Below the pieces are notes generated by a model. It was not told the DNA's origin and did not search any database. It saw nothing but the letters and a program-made list of their open reading frames with translations. Shown in pieces: positions 47,815-57,785 of a stretch of DNA of 64,000 bases. The DNA lies in NCBI GenBank assembly GCA_947462815.1, contig CANHQR010000002.1, positions 62,001-126,000 of the forward strand, in the 5' to 3' direction. Source of the stretch: Pseudobdellovibrionaceae bacterium. Lineage in GTDB: Bacteria > Bdellovibrionota > Bdellovibrionia > Bdellovibrionales > JAMPXM01. How positions within the stretch are numbered: the first letter of the stretch is position 1; each line of letters begins with the position of its first letter. The position numbers and the translations under genes were made by a program.

Positions 47815-48750
47815 ATGAATGAATCTCACAACGACCGCAAAGGCGAGACGCTGGCATTTTCGCCGACACGGCCCCCGCCATCTCCTCCAAGCCCCATCCC
47901 TACATCCCATGCGTCTGACCTGGGGGCCTCGTCTGGCTCAGGCACACCTTCGAACCTCGAGTTCAACGAAACTCTTGTGGTGATCGGCCGAGGACGACTC
48001 GCTCAGGCCCTCTGGCAATGGCCCAGATCAGGTCAAACGGAAATTCGTCGATGGCATCGGCAAGAAAGTTTAGAAGAACTTGATCGCGTTCTCGAGGGCG
48101 CCTCGCATGTTTTGCTCGCCATTCGCGACGATGCACTCGAGAACTTTCTCCTCGCGCAGTCGATTCGACTGCGTTCGAAAACTCTCGTGCACTTCGCCGG
48201 CAGTCGCGGAGATCTCCTCTGCGCCGGCCTGTGCTGTTACGTCGCTCATCCCCTCATGAGCCTCTCTGTTCCGCCGCCGCCCCTCGATCTCTTGCAAGAC
48301 GTCCGCTTCAGCATCAGCGGCGCCCAACCTCTCTCCAAACTCTTGCCCGGCTTTGACAACACCAGTTTCGTGATCGCAGACGAAGATCGCGCCCTTTATC
48401 ACGCGTTGCTGAGCTTGGGCGGCAATCTTGGCGTATGGCTTTGGGAGCAAATGGAGCGGGAGTTCGCCACCCAGTTTGGATCCGCTGGGCCCGAGAGCAA
48501 CTCCGGCCGAGATCCTCGATCAATTCTACAACCCTATCTGGACAGCCTGTTCTGGGCATTGCGCACACGACGTCCGGAAACCTCAGCTCTGACGGGTCCG
48601 ATTGCGCGTGGCGATCTGGGCACGATCAATCGACAAACTGAGGCCCTGGCGGTGCGCCCCGATCTGCAACAAATCTTTAAAGTCATCTGCGGGCGAGCCG
48701 TGGTCGATCGTTCGACATCAACTCCCCCGATCACCGAGGAGAGGCCATGA
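47815..48750 (+). CDS. Rossmann-fold/DUF2520-like oxidoreductase; candidate ketopantoate reductase
   Basis: VVIGRGRLAQALWQW nucleotide-binding motif, HVLLAIRDDALENF, LVHFAGSRG...AHPLMSL; first gene of pantothenate operon, ATGA overlap with panB. Confidence 0.7.
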   Translation: MNESHNDRKGETLAFSPTRPPPSPPSPIPTSHASDLGASSGSGTPSNLEFNETLVVIGRGRLAQALWQWPRSGQTEIRRWHRQESLEELDRVLEGASHVLLAIRDDALENFLLAQSIRLRSKTLVHFAGSRGDLLCAGLCCYVAHPLMSLSVPPPPLDLLQDVRFSISGAQPLSKLLPGFDNTSFVIADEDRALYHALLSLGGNLGVWLWEQMEREFATQFGSAGPESNSGRDPRSILQPYLDSLFWALRTRRPETSALTGPIARGDLGTINRQTEALAVRPDLQQIFKVICGRAVVDRSTSTPPITEERP

Positions 48751-49616
48751 AAAGTGTCTTGGAGCTTCGCGAGGCCAAACGCCGAGGGCAAAAGATCGCC
48801 ATGCTCACTTGTTACGATTCGACTTCGGCCGCGTTGGTGGCTCAGGCCGGCGTCGATCTGATTCTCGTAGGCGATTCGGTCGCCATGACCATGCATGGCC
48901 ACGACGACACCCTGGCCGCCGATGTTGATCTCATGGCCTTACACATCGCGGCTGTCGATCGAGGCTTACGTCAGTTGTCGTCGGTCAGCCCATCCTCGAC
49001 ACAAACATCACGATGGACTCGTCCCATGATCGTCGGCGATCTGCCCTTTCTGGCGCATCGTATGGGCCGTGAAGCTTTGATGAACGCAGCCGCGCGCCTG
49101 ATGCGTGCCGGAGCGCAGATCCTCAAAGTCGAGGGTATCGACGGCTCCGAGGACGATCTTCGCTATTTGATCCAAAGCGGCGTACCCGTCATGGGTCATA
49201 TCGGACTGACCCCTCAAAGTGTTCACGCTTTGGGCGGATGGCGGGTGCAAGGCCGAGACGCTCGGGCCGCCGAAGCTCTGCTCCGGCAGGCGCGCGCACT
49301 GCATGAGTGTGGTGTGAGTGCTTTGGTGTTGGAATGTGTCCCAGCACCATTGGCTTCGCAAATTTCTCAAGAACTTGAGATTCCCACGATCGGCATCGGT
49401 GCGGGCGCAGGTTGCGACGGACAGGTCTTGGTTTTCCAAGATGTCCTCGGCCTGCAGAGCCATTTCAAACCCAAGTTTGTTCGGCGTTATTTGCAAGGCG
49501 CGGAAATTTTGACGGACGCACTTCGACGCTACGTTGATGATGTGCGAAGCCAAGCCTTCCCTGCACCCGATGAGAGCTTCGATCTTCCCGCCCGCTCACC
49601 GGAGGCTCAAGCATGA
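48747..49616 (+). CDS. panB: 3-methyl-2-oxobutanoate hydroxymethyltransferase
   Basis: IAMLTCYDSTSAALVAQAGVDLILVGDSVAMTMHGHDDT, GHIGLTPQSVH, IGIGAGAGCDGQVLVFQD. Confidence 0.96.
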   Translation: MKSVLELREAKRRGQKIAMLTCYDSTSAALVAQAGVDLILVGDSVAMTMHGHDDTLAADVDLMALHIAAVDRGLRQLSSVSPSSTQTSRWTRPMIVGDLPFLAHRMGREALMNAAARLMRAGAQILKVEGIDGSEDDLRYLIQSGVPVMGHIGLTPQSVHALGGWRVQGRDARAAEALLRQARALHECGVSALVLECVPAPLASQISQELEIPTIGIGAGAGCDGQVLVFQDVLGLQSHFKPKFVRRYLQGAEILTDALRRYVDDVRSQAFPAPDESFDLPARSPEAQA

Positions 49617-50404
49617 TCGTCGATCGCGGTTTAGAGAATTGGAAGCGGGAGAAGCTGCATTGGCTGTCGCCCGGAGCACGTCTCGGATTTGTGCCGACCA
49701 TGGGGGCCTTGCACGAAGGTCATGCCACGCTCCTTCGGCGCGCTCGGCAAGAGAATGATGCGGTTCTGCTTTCGATCTTTGTGAACCCCACGCAGTTTAA
49801 TGACCCTCGAGATCTACAGCTCTACCCACGACCCATCGAGAGCGACCTTCAGTTGGCCCGCGAATGCGGTGTCGATCGTGTTTGGTTACCAGATTATCAA
49901 GACCTCTATCCCGATCAGTTTAACTATCGCATCGAAGAGACTTCGCTTTCGCGAGTTCTCTGCGGACGAACACGACCAGGTCACTTCACCGGCGTACTGA
50001 GTGTGGTGATGAAGTTGTTTTCACTGGCGCAAGTCAGTGCCAACCCGCAGATGCAGCGCGCCTATTTTGGAGAAAAAGACTTTCAGCAGTTGGAGATGAT
50101 TCGCGGCATGGTCCGCGCTTTCGAATTACCATGGGACATTCGACCTGTCCCCACGGTGCGCGAGACCGACGGTCTAGCCTTGAGCTCTCGAAACCTTCGC
50201 CTGTCACCTGCGGCTCGGCGCCTCGCTCCTCGGCTCTATCAAGTCCTGCGCAACGAGCCGAACCTCGATGTCGCACGTCAAGAACTCGAACGGGCCGGAT
50301 TTCGCATCGACTACCTCGAGGAACACCCCTTCGCCTCAGGTCGACGTCGATTTGTGGCGGCTTTTCTTGAGGACGTGAGGTTGATCGACAATGTCGAAAT
50401 CTAA
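49613..50404 (+). CDS. panC: Pantoate--beta-alanine ligase
   Basis: GFVPTMGALHEGHATLLRRA, SIFVNPTQFNDP, YFGEKDFQQL, LSSRN. Confidence 0.96.
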   Translation: MIVDRGLENWKREKLHWLSPGARLGFVPTMGALHEGHATLLRRARQENDAVLLSIFVNPTQFNDPRDLQLYPRPIESDLQLARECGVDRVWLPDYQDLYPDQFNYRIEETSLSRVLCGRTRPGHFTGVLSVVMKLFSLAQVSANPQMQRAYFGEKDFQQLEMIRGMVRAFELPWDIRPVPTVRETDGLALSSRNLRLSPAARRLAPRLYQVLRNEPNLDVARQELERAGFRIDYLEEHPFASGRRRFVAAFLEDVRLIDNVEI

Positions 50405-51848
50405 ACAACATCCACCGCGAATTCTTTTACTGATGAGCGGCTCGATCGCCGCTTTCAAAGTTGCACAGCTCATTTCCATGCTGGTTAAACCTCCTCACGC
50501 GGCCGAGATCGAAGTCGTGCGAACGGATTCGGTGTCGCAATTTATCGGCGACGCCAGCCTTGAAGGTCTAACCGGCCGACGAGTTCGACATTCGCTCTGG
50601 GAGAGTGGGCAGGCGATGTCCCACATTCAGTTGGTTCGCTGGGCAGACCTCATCCTCGTCGCGCCCTGCACCGCCCATACGCTCAATCGTTTCGCTCACG
50701 GATTGGGTGACGACCTGCTCACCACCTCATTTTTAGCACATGACTTTCGTAAACCCTGGCTGATTGCACCGGCGATGAACACCAGCATGTACCGGCATCC
50801 GACGACGCAAGAGTCCTTACGACGCCTTGCCGAGATGGGCTGCGTGATCTTGCCAACGGCTCACGGCGAATTGGCTTGTGGCGAAATCGGCGAGGGCCGC
50901 TTGCTCGAGGCGACGGAGTTGCTCCATCACATTCAGCAACATCTTCCCGAACCTCTGGCCAAACCTCTGGCCAAACCTCTGGCCCAACCTCTGGCCCAAC
51001 CTCTGGCCCAATCTTTGGCCCAATCTTTGGCACCTCCTGATCCAAAACTGACGCCGCCGATGAAAGGGTCAACAGCCTCGTCGCTGTCTCGCCCTGTGTC
51101 TCGTGCTCTGATCGGAAATCCTCTTCGCGTTCTCGTCACCGCGGGAGGCACGCGCGTCCCGCTGGACGATGTGCGGGATCTTCGAGGGCGCCGAGCAGCT
51201 CTTGACCTCGCCGACGAGGAGCTCTCCTCGTCTTCCGAAATGCTGTCTTTGTGTAACTCTTCAACAGGTCGCACAGGTGTAAGCCTTGCTGAATCACTCT
51301 ACGATCGCGGGCATCACGTCACTCTCTTGGCAGCCCTCTCGGCCCCTCAGCCCGAGCGGCCCGTCGATTTGCACCGCTTCGACACCTTTTTCGATTTGCA
51401 ACACGAGCTCGAAACGCGACTCCAAAATACACACTTCGATGTCGTTATTCATGCGGCGGCTGTCAGTGACTGGCTTCCTGAACAAATCGCTACGGGAAAG
51501 ATCGAGTCCCACGGTGATCGTTGGATCTTGAGTTTCCAACCCGCCCCGAAACTGATCGCCAAGCTCCAATCTTGGTCGAAGAATCCGCAAGTCCGGATCG
51601 TCGGATTTAAGCTCACCAGCAGAGCCTCGCGGCCGAAACAAGCCGAGAAAATTCAACAGGTCTTCACCCATCCTGGAGTCGCGGCGGTCATCGCGAACGA
51701 ATTGTCGGAATGGCCGCTCTGGAGCTTCAACACTCCCGATCGCCGCGTCGAAGTGAGTTCGCGCGAGCAGATGCCGGAAATCCTCGATCAGTGGCTGCAC
51801 CAAGATCACTCTGCGCAAATTACACCGCCTCCTGAGGTCCAAATATGA
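50391..51848 (+). CDS. coaBC: Bifunctional phosphopantothenoylcysteine decarboxylase/synthase
   Basis: [51 protein letters not shown]. Confidence 0.92.
   Translation: MSKSKQHPPRILLLMSGSIAAFKVAQLISMLVKPPHAAEIEVVRTDSVSQFIGDASLEGLTGRRVRHSLWESGQAMSHIQLVRWADLILVAPCTAHTLNRFAHGLGDDLLTTSFLAHDFRKPWLIAPAMNTSMYRHPTTQESLRRLAEMGCVILPTAHGELACGEIGEGRLLEATELLHHIQQHLPEPLAKPLAKPLAQPLAQPLAQSLAQSLAPPDPKLTPPMKGSTASSLSRPVSRALIGNPLRVLVTAGGTRVPLDDVRDLRGRRAALDLADEELSSSSEMLSLCNSSTGRTGVSLAESLYDRGHHVTLLAALSAPQPERPVDLHRFDTFFDLQHELETRLQNTHFDVVIHAAAVSDWLPEQIATGKIESHGDRWILSFQPAPKLIAKLQSWSKNPQVRIVGFKLTSRASRPKQAEKIQQVFTHPGVAAVIANELSEWPLWSFNTPDRRVEVSSREQMPEILDQWLHQDHSAQITPPPEVQI
50952..51035 (+). repeat. 12-nt tandem repeat x7 in coaBC interdomain linker
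   Basis: CCTCTGGCCAAA x2, CCTCTGGCCCAA x3, TCTTTGGCCCAA, TCTTTGGCACCT; encodes (P/S)LA(K/Q). Confidence 0.97.
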
Positions 51849-52678
51849 GCCAGCAAATTCTCTGCCTCGACATCGGCAACACCACAATTCACGCCGGACT
51901 GTATGCCAGTCTCGAATCCGATGCGCCTCTTGTGCTTCAGTTTCGAAGAACCTCAGAGTTTCGCGCCTCCAGCGATGAGATCGGGCTCTTCATGAAATCC
52001 GCGCTTCGGGAGAATGGTGCGGATCCGCAACGGATCGAAAAGATCGCCTTGGCCTCAGTTGTTCCCGACGCCGTCTATTCCATTCGAGGTGCTTGCCAAA
52101 AGTATTTCGGCAAGGCGCCTTTCATCTTGCAAGCTGGAGTGAAAACGGGCCTGAAGATTCGCTATCGCAACCCACTCGAAGTGGGTGCAGACCGAATCGC
52201 CAACGCCATTGCGGCCACACATCTCTTTCCGGATCGCGATCTCATTATCGTGGACTTCGGCACAGCGACGACCTTTTGTGTAGTTTCACGGGATCGCGAC
52301 TATTTGGGCGGCGTCATTCTCGCGGGACTTAGAATTTCAATGGAAGCTCTGGAAACCAAGACGGCAAAACTTCCCGCTGTCGAAATCATTTCTCTGCGCG
52401 ATCGGGAGTGCCTCGGTCGCTCGACCGTCGAAAGTATGCAAAGTGGTCTCTACTTCGGCCAGATCGGCATGGTGAAAGAGATTCGCGATCGCCTCGTACG
52501 GGAATGCTTTGCTCATTCGCCACAGCCTCCCTTGGTGATTGCAACAGGAGGTTTTGCCGGACTCTTTGAGGGCGAAAAGCTCTTCGACCATGTTCGACCC
52601 GACCTGGTCTTGCGGGGCCTCCTCATTGCAGCCCGACTCAACGAACAAGAAGCAACTCGCGCCACTCCGAATCCGTAA
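51845..52678 (+). CDS. coaX: Type III pantothenate kinase
   Basis: [56 protein letters not shown]. Confidence 0.95.
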   Translation: MSQQILCLDIGNTTIHAGLYASLESDAPLVLQFRRTSEFRASSDEIGLFMKSALRENGADPQRIEKIALASVVPDAVYSIRGACQKYFGKAPFILQAGVKTGLKIRYRNPLEVGADRIANAIAATHLFPDRDLIIVDFGTATTFCVVSRDRDYLGGVILAGLRISMEALETKTAKLPAVEIISLRDRECLGRSTVESMQSGLYFGQIGMVKEIRDRLVRECFAHSPQPPLVIATGGFAGLFEGEKLFDHVRPDLVLRGLLIAARLNEQEATRATPNP

Positions 52679-52704
52679 ATTCAAAACTCAGAGAGGATCT
52701 CCCC

Positions 52705-53157
52705 ATGTTTCTCCACATGATGAAATGCAAAATACATCGTGCCCGCGTCACCGGAGCTGATCTCGACTACGAAGGCTCGATCTCGCTCTGTCCGGAGTTA
52801 ATCGAGGCCGCCGGATTGCGCGTGAACGAAAAAGTAGACATCTATAACATCAATAATGGCGCTCGCTTTCACACCTACGTGATCGAAGGTCAGCACGGCG
52901 ATGTCTGCCTCAATGGTGCAGCTGCAAGACTCGTTGCCCGCGGCGACCTGGTGATCATCGTCGCCTACGGAATGTACACCGAGGTCGAGGCCAATCAGCA
53001 CAAGCCGCGCGTGGTGTTTGTCGATGCTCAGAATCGAATCGCCGAGAAGGCGTCGAAGGAATTTCCGCACTCTCGAGAGCGGTCCGGGTACAGCCAAAGC
53101 GAAGTCAAATCGCCGAGATCTGCGACATCACCACAACCAGAGGAAGTGGTGACTTGA
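52705..53157 (+). CDS. panD: Aspartate 1-decarboxylase proenzyme
   Basis: MMKCKIHRARVTGADLDYEGSISL (G-S self-cleavage site), LNGAAARL. Confidence 0.95.
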   Translation: MFLHMMKCKIHRARVTGADLDYEGSISLCPELIEAAGLRVNEKVDIYNINNGARFHTYVIEGQHGDVCLNGAAARLVARGDLVIIVAYGMYTEVEANQHKPRVVFVDAQNRIAEKASKEFPHSRERSGYSQSEVKSPRSATSPQPEEVVT

Positions 53158-54589
53158 CCGCCAACAAGCCGTGACTCAACTCCGATACACTTTGGGGTCG
53201 GAGAAGAGGATGCAACTCCTGGAGCTCAGATAAAGTCAGGGCTTGCGCATCGATCTTCTGCGTCTGGGTCGGACTTAGCAGACCTTGATGCATGGCCAAG
53301 CGCAAGGCATCGAGGTTGACGACGGTCAGCTTGAGCCGCGGATTGAGCTTGGCGAGCTCCTTCACCTGATGGCGCATTTCTTCTTCCACCGACCAAGCCC
53401 AACGAGCCCGCGCGGCCGGCAGAACGATTCGCGGCTGGCTCTCTCGGAGCTCTCTAGACTGAACCTGGCGACTCGAATGTTGAGCTGTGCGATTCCAGGA
53501 CTTGGTTTCGCATTGACCAACACCCTCTCGACCGTGAACCCATACCAAATAGCGCGACTTTATGCGCGCGAGCTTCGCGGCCGTTACAGACTCGCAACCC
53601 GCCCAAACGGCGAGTTCAGATGCGACGAATTGGGAATCAGCATCACCGAGCCCACTCCGTACAGACCAAGTTCTTCTTTGCGATTGAATCTCGGACCGAC
53701 GCCGCTCGGCCCAAGAGGCGAAATTGTTGTGCGCCGTTGAATCAATACGGACCGGACGAGCCGCCTCGTCTCTTGCCAAGCCGAGCTTCCATTCGAGACG
53801 CAACCGGGCTTCAAGAATTTCGACTTGCGACCAACTCGAGGTCCAAGCCTCCGGACCGAGCGAGGAGGATCGAACATCTTCTTGGTTGCCGGGATCACGA
53901 AAATCCTGACTTCGGAGTTGTGCCACCCAGAGTCGTGCCTGACGAAGTTTTTCGGTTGGCGACTGGTCCACAACTTCGGCAACAAGTTGCAACGCAAGAC
54001 TATGCCGGAGCGACCAAAGACTCAGCTCCGTGCGCCAGGGCAATTGCTTTTGCACCGCGTACTCGCAAAGCGCGGCGACACTCCAACTCGGGCTTCGACA
54101 CTCATCCTCCCAAGTCTTGACCTGATCCCAGAAAGAGAGCTGTCCCTGTTCGCGAATCAAAAAGCGAAGATCGACGTCTTTTAAGTCAAAAGTCAGGCGT
54201 AAGGCCTCAGCGACGCTCGCACGCGCCACAGGATCCGCGCTGGGGCTCGTTGCATCGAGTGACTGATCCATAGCGTGAGCTAACCAAGCCTCAAGATCCC
54301 ACTTCTCATTGGTGGGTAATTGAAATTCGGACGTCGGCGCAGGAAGGCCCAGTGCCTCGGCGAAAGTTCGCAAACGCTTTTCACGTTGGCGCTCGCGCTG
54401 CACCTCGCGCGCGTCGCGACCAGAGGGAAAGCCAAAACTTTCCTGCCCGGCCTGGGTGAGCAAGTGTGCATACGCGACGATGAGAGCCGCGCAGAGCCAA
54501 GCCAAACGATTCGAGGCCCTGGGATCTTTGAGCACGCTCTCGATCCACATCAGCCAAGGCTGTCTCGGGTCTGTCGAAGTCTTCGACAT
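53105..54589 (-). CDS. Hypothetical protein with N-terminal TM helix
   Basis: Long ORF; start MSKTSTDPRQPWLM preceded by TAGGAG (ORF extends to 54805). Confidence 0.65.
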   Translation of the reverse strand: MSKTSTDPRQPWLMWIESVLKDPRASNRLAWLCAALIVAYAHLLTQAGQESFGFPSGRDAREVQRERQREKRLRTFAEALGLPAPTSEFQLPTNEKWDLEAWLAHAMDQSLDATSPSADPVARASVAEALRLTFDLKDVDLRFLIREQGQLSFWDQVKTWEDECRSPSWSVAALCEYAVQKQLPWRTELSLWSLRHSLALQLVAEVVDQSPTEKLRQARLWVAQLRSQDFRDPGNQEDVRSSSLGPEAWTSSWSQVEILEARLRLEWKLGLARDEAARPVRIDSTAHNNFASWAERRRSEIQSQRRTWSVRSGLGDADSQFVASELAVWAGCESVTAAKLARIKSRYLVWVHGREGVGQCETKSWNRTAQHSSRQVQSRELRESQPRIVLPAARARWAWSVEEEMRHQVKELAKLNPRLKLTVVNLDALRLAMHQGLLSPTQTQKIDAQALTLSELQELHPLLRPQSVSELSHGLLAVKSPLPLVVVMSQISAI

Positions 54590-54849
54590 GCTTGCAACTC
54601 CTACAAGTGCGACGAGTCTAAGGCCAACGCTCAACGCAACTTGTTTCGATGCTGAGGGCAGATCCGGATACATCGCCGCAGCCAATGCGTTCTCATGCGC
54701 GGCTATCGCGAGTTGAGACCTGAAATAGAGCTGAACCGCTCCGCTTCCCAAGAACTCGAAACGCCCTACCATTTGCCTAACAAGGCTTATGCCAACAGGA
54801 GGCAAGAGCTCAACGAAATGGCATGCCGTGAAGTTGAATCAGCTGCCGA

Positions 54850-55773
54850 TCAATTTGGCGCGCGAACGATGCCAAGCCGCTGCGGTAGACCGGCACGACC
54901 AACCTTTGACGGGAGCTCGCGATTCATCTTGCTCTGCAGCCAGCGATTCGTCTCGATCAGTCGTCCCATGTGCAGGTCCGTTTTCACGCCCATACGTTCC
55001 AGCATGTAGACCACATCTTCAGTGGCCACATTACCCGTGGCCGACGGTGCGTAGGGACATCCACCCAAACCCGCGATCGAAGAGTCAAAGGAGGTGATTC
55101 CAAGATCAAGACTCGCCAAGATGTTAGCGAGTGCTGTGCCGCGCGTGTCGTGAAAATGCATCGTCGTTCGCCGCGGCCCAAGTTCGCGAAGAAGCTTCGC
55201 ACCAAGACGCCTGACTTGCTTCGGATCCGCCACCCCAATCGTGTCGCCGATCGAGACCTCGTCACAACCCATTTCGACTAAACGCGCGGCCAATTTGACG
55301 ACGACAGATTCTTTGACCTCGCCTTCAAAGGCACAGCCGAAACACATGGAAAGATAGCCGCGAACACTGAGCTTCTGTTTTTTTGCTCGTTTCACCACAT
55401 CGTCATAACGGGCGAAACTTTCCTCGACCGAGCAATTAATGTTCTTCAGCGAAAAACTTTCTGTCGCCGACGCAAAGATCGCGATGCGCGGTACGCGTGT
55501 CTGCATGGCCTCATCGAGACCACGATCATTGGGAACCAATGCTGAGAGCTGAACATCGCGGAACTCAGGCGCACCCACCGCGGCCTTCAGCAACTCCGCC
55601 GAGCCCGCCATCTGCGGAACCCATTTTGGCGAAACGAAGGCACCCAGCTCAAGTCGGCGAACTCCGGCTTGGGCCAGCCGGCGGGCCAAATCCAAGCGGA
55701 CTTCTGTCGGCAGAACGAGCTTCTCGTTCTGCAAGCCATCGCGAAGCCCCACTTCAGTGATTCTGACTTTCAT
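54850..55773 (-). CDS. mvaB: Hydroxymethylglutaryl-CoA lyase
   Basis: EVGLRDGLQNEK, FHDTRGTALANI, FDSSIAGLGGCPYAPSATGNVATEDVVYMLE. Confidence 0.96.
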   Translation of the reverse strand: MKVRITEVGLRDGLQNEKLVLPTEVRLDLARRLAQAGVRRLELGAFVSPKWVPQMAGSAELLKAAVGAPEFRDVQLSALVPNDRGLDEAMQTRVPRIAIFASATESFSLKNINCSVEESFARYDDVVKRAKKQKLSVRGYLSMCFGCAFEGEVKESVVVKLAARLVEMGCDEVSIGDTIGVADPKQVRRLGAKLLRELGPRRTTMHFHDTRGTALANILASLDLGITSFDSSIAGLGGCPYAPSATGNVATEDVVYMLERMGVKTDLHMGRLIETNRWLQSKMNRELPSKVGRAGLPQRLGIVRAPN

Positions 55774-55828
55774 TTTCGCACCATCATGCCTCGGGCCATG
55801 GGCCCTTACTTTCTGCCACTCACCGATA

Positions 55829-56266
55829 CTACGAATTGATTTCGAGCCGAACCAGTTCAGTACCTAAGCTCACTTGTTCGCCGACGGAGCAGCGGATTTC
55901 AGTAATCCGACCATCAGACGCTGATTTCAGCGTGTACTCCATCTTCATCGCCTCCATGACGACGACGACTTCGCCGGCCTTCACTTCGGCGCCTACAGCT
56001 TTCATCAGCTTCACGATCTTGCCCGGCATCGGCGCTTTCACAAGACCAGGGTCCTCGAGCGTCGAGGTCCCTGCACTCGAGCGTCGACGCGTGTTTGTGG
56101 TTTCTTTCCACGTGCGTCCATCGACATGGTACCAGGTGTCCGAACCCTTGCGGGCCACAAAGCCTTTATATCGGCGTCCTTCAAATTCAAATTCAACGGC
56201 TGTCATAGCGGGGGATTGGGAGAGTTGCGTCGGCGAACTCACATCAGCCTCCATGGTGTCGACCAC
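55829..56266 (-). CDS. Biotin carboxyl carrier (biotinyl-lipoyl attachment) protein
   Basis: VKAPMPGKIVKLMKAVGAEVKAGEVVVVMEAMKMEYTLKS. Confidence 0.95.
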   Translation of the reverse strand: MVDTMEADVSSPTQLSQSPAMTAVEFEFEGRRYKGFVARKGSDTWYHVDGRTWKETTNTRRRSSAGTSTLEDPGLVKAPMPGKIVKLMKAVGAEVKAGEVVVVMEAMKMEYTLKSASDGRITEIRCSVGEQVSLGTELVRLEINS

Positions 56267-57753
56267 ACGGATCGCGTCGGATCACTTCCGCCCATCGCCT
56301 CACCCGCGACTCGAGATGCCTGTGCCTTCGCCGCATTTGCAAAGGCGCGCGTCAGGTCATTGTGTCGACGCGCCAGATAGTCAGCTCCGGCCAAGCCTTC
56401 GGGAAAATGTTGCCCCACGAACTGCGTGGTCATACGCCCCTCGGTGAACTCAGGGTGCGCCAACATCTCACGCAAGAAGGGTATATTGGTCTCGACACCC
56501 ATCACCACGGAGTCCGCCAGCACACTCTGCATTTTACGGATGGCGCGTAACCGCGACTCATCCCAAACAATGACCTTCGCAATCATCGGATCGTAAAACG
56601 GGGTCACTTCATCTCCCGCCTCAACTCCGACTTCGAAGCGTCGACCCGGCCCCTCCGGCCAATGCGTACCAACCAAAAGACCTGTCGACGGCAGTCCCCC
56701 AGCGTAAGCGTCCTCTGCATAAATTCGACACTCAATCGAGTGCCCGCGGGCCTGAAGACTCTCTTGAGGCCAAACTTGAAACGCTCGTGCGGCATTGAGA
56801 ATTTGTGCTTTCACGAGATCTACACCAAGCACCATCTCGGTGACCGGATGTTCGACCTGTAAGCGCGTGTTCATCTCCAAGAAATAGAACTTATCGTCTT
56901 GTAACAGAAACTCGACAGTGCCCGCGCTTTCATATTTGGCTTTCTCGGCTAAGCGAACGGCCGCCTCGCCCATTGCGCGGCGAAGCTCAGGAGTCAGCGA
57001 GGGCGACAAGGCCTCTTCGATGATCTTTTGATGGCGTCTCTGAACGGAGCACTCGCGCTCCATCAGGTAAGAAACCTCTCCGGTGAAATCACCGAAAACC
57101 TGGACTTCGATGTGTTTAGCGCGATCTAAGTATTTTTCCAAAAACACAACCGGAGAGCCGAACGCCGCCTGACCTTCGCGTTGTGCGGAGGCAATCAAAT
57201 CCGGTGCCTCCGAACGTGATCGAATCACCTTCATACCCCGACCACCACCACCGGCCGCCGCTTTCACAATCACTGGAAATCCGATGCGAGCGGCCTGCTC
57301 AACCAGCGTTTCAATTCGCTGATCTTCGCCCATGTACCCCGGCACAGTGGGAGCCTGCGCATCCGCGACGAGCTTCTTTGCAGAAATCTTATCACCGGCC
57401 GCTTCAATCGCATCGGCAGGAGGGCCTACCCAAATGAGGCCCGCATCGATCACCGCGCGAGCAAAGGCTGCATTCTCGCTCAAAAATCCAAACCCTGGAT
57501 GCACGGCATCTGCCCCTCCGGCCAAAGCACCGCGAACGCAGGCCTCGATATTCAGATAACTTTCAGCCGATGGCGCAGGCCCAATGCACACGCGCTCGTC
57601 CGCCAATCGCCAAGCACGAGTGGCTTGATCCACTTCAGAGTGAAGTAAGACGGTGCGAATACCCAACTCACGACAGGCGTGAATAATTCGCACCGCAACT
57701 TCCCCGCGATTCGCAATGGCGAGCTTTTGAATTCGTCGGTCTTTCATGTTCAT
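56239..57753 (-). CDS. Acyl-CoA carboxylase biotin carboxylase subunit
   Basis: KLAIANRGEVAVRIIHACRELGI, GGGGRGMKVIRS, FLEMNTRLQVEHPVTEMV. Confidence 0.95.
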   Translation of the reverse strand: MNMKDRRIQKLAIANRGEVAVRIIHACRELGIRTVLLHSEVDQATRAWRLADERVCIGPAPSAESYLNIEACVRGALAGGADAVHPGFGFLSENAAFARAVIDAGLIWVGPPADAIEAAGDKISAKKLVADAQAPTVPGYMGEDQRIETLVEQAARIGFPVIVKAAAGGGGRGMKVIRSRSEAPDLIASAQREGQAAFGSPVVFLEKYLDRAKHIEVQVFGDFTGEVSYLMERECSVQRRHQKIIEEALSPSLTPELRRAMGEAAVRLAEKAKYESAGTVEFLLQDDKFYFLEMNTRLQVEHPVTEMVLGVDLVKAQILNAARAFQVWPQESLQARGHSIECRIYAEDAYAGGLPSTGLLVGTHWPEGPGRRFEVGVEAGDEVTPFYDPMIAKVIVWDESRLRAIRKMQSVLADSVVMGVETNIPFLREMLAHPEFTEGRMTTQFVGQHFPEGLAGADYLARRHNDLTRAFANAAKAQASRVAGEAMGGSDPTRSVWSTPWRLM

Positions 57754-57785
57754 GAGTCTTCCATTCTCAAAAGTCAGAATTCTGC

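Noticed and set aside
50952-51035. Direct repeats considered as CRISPR
   Set aside because: Units are contiguous 12-mers without spacers and lie in frame inside coaBC.
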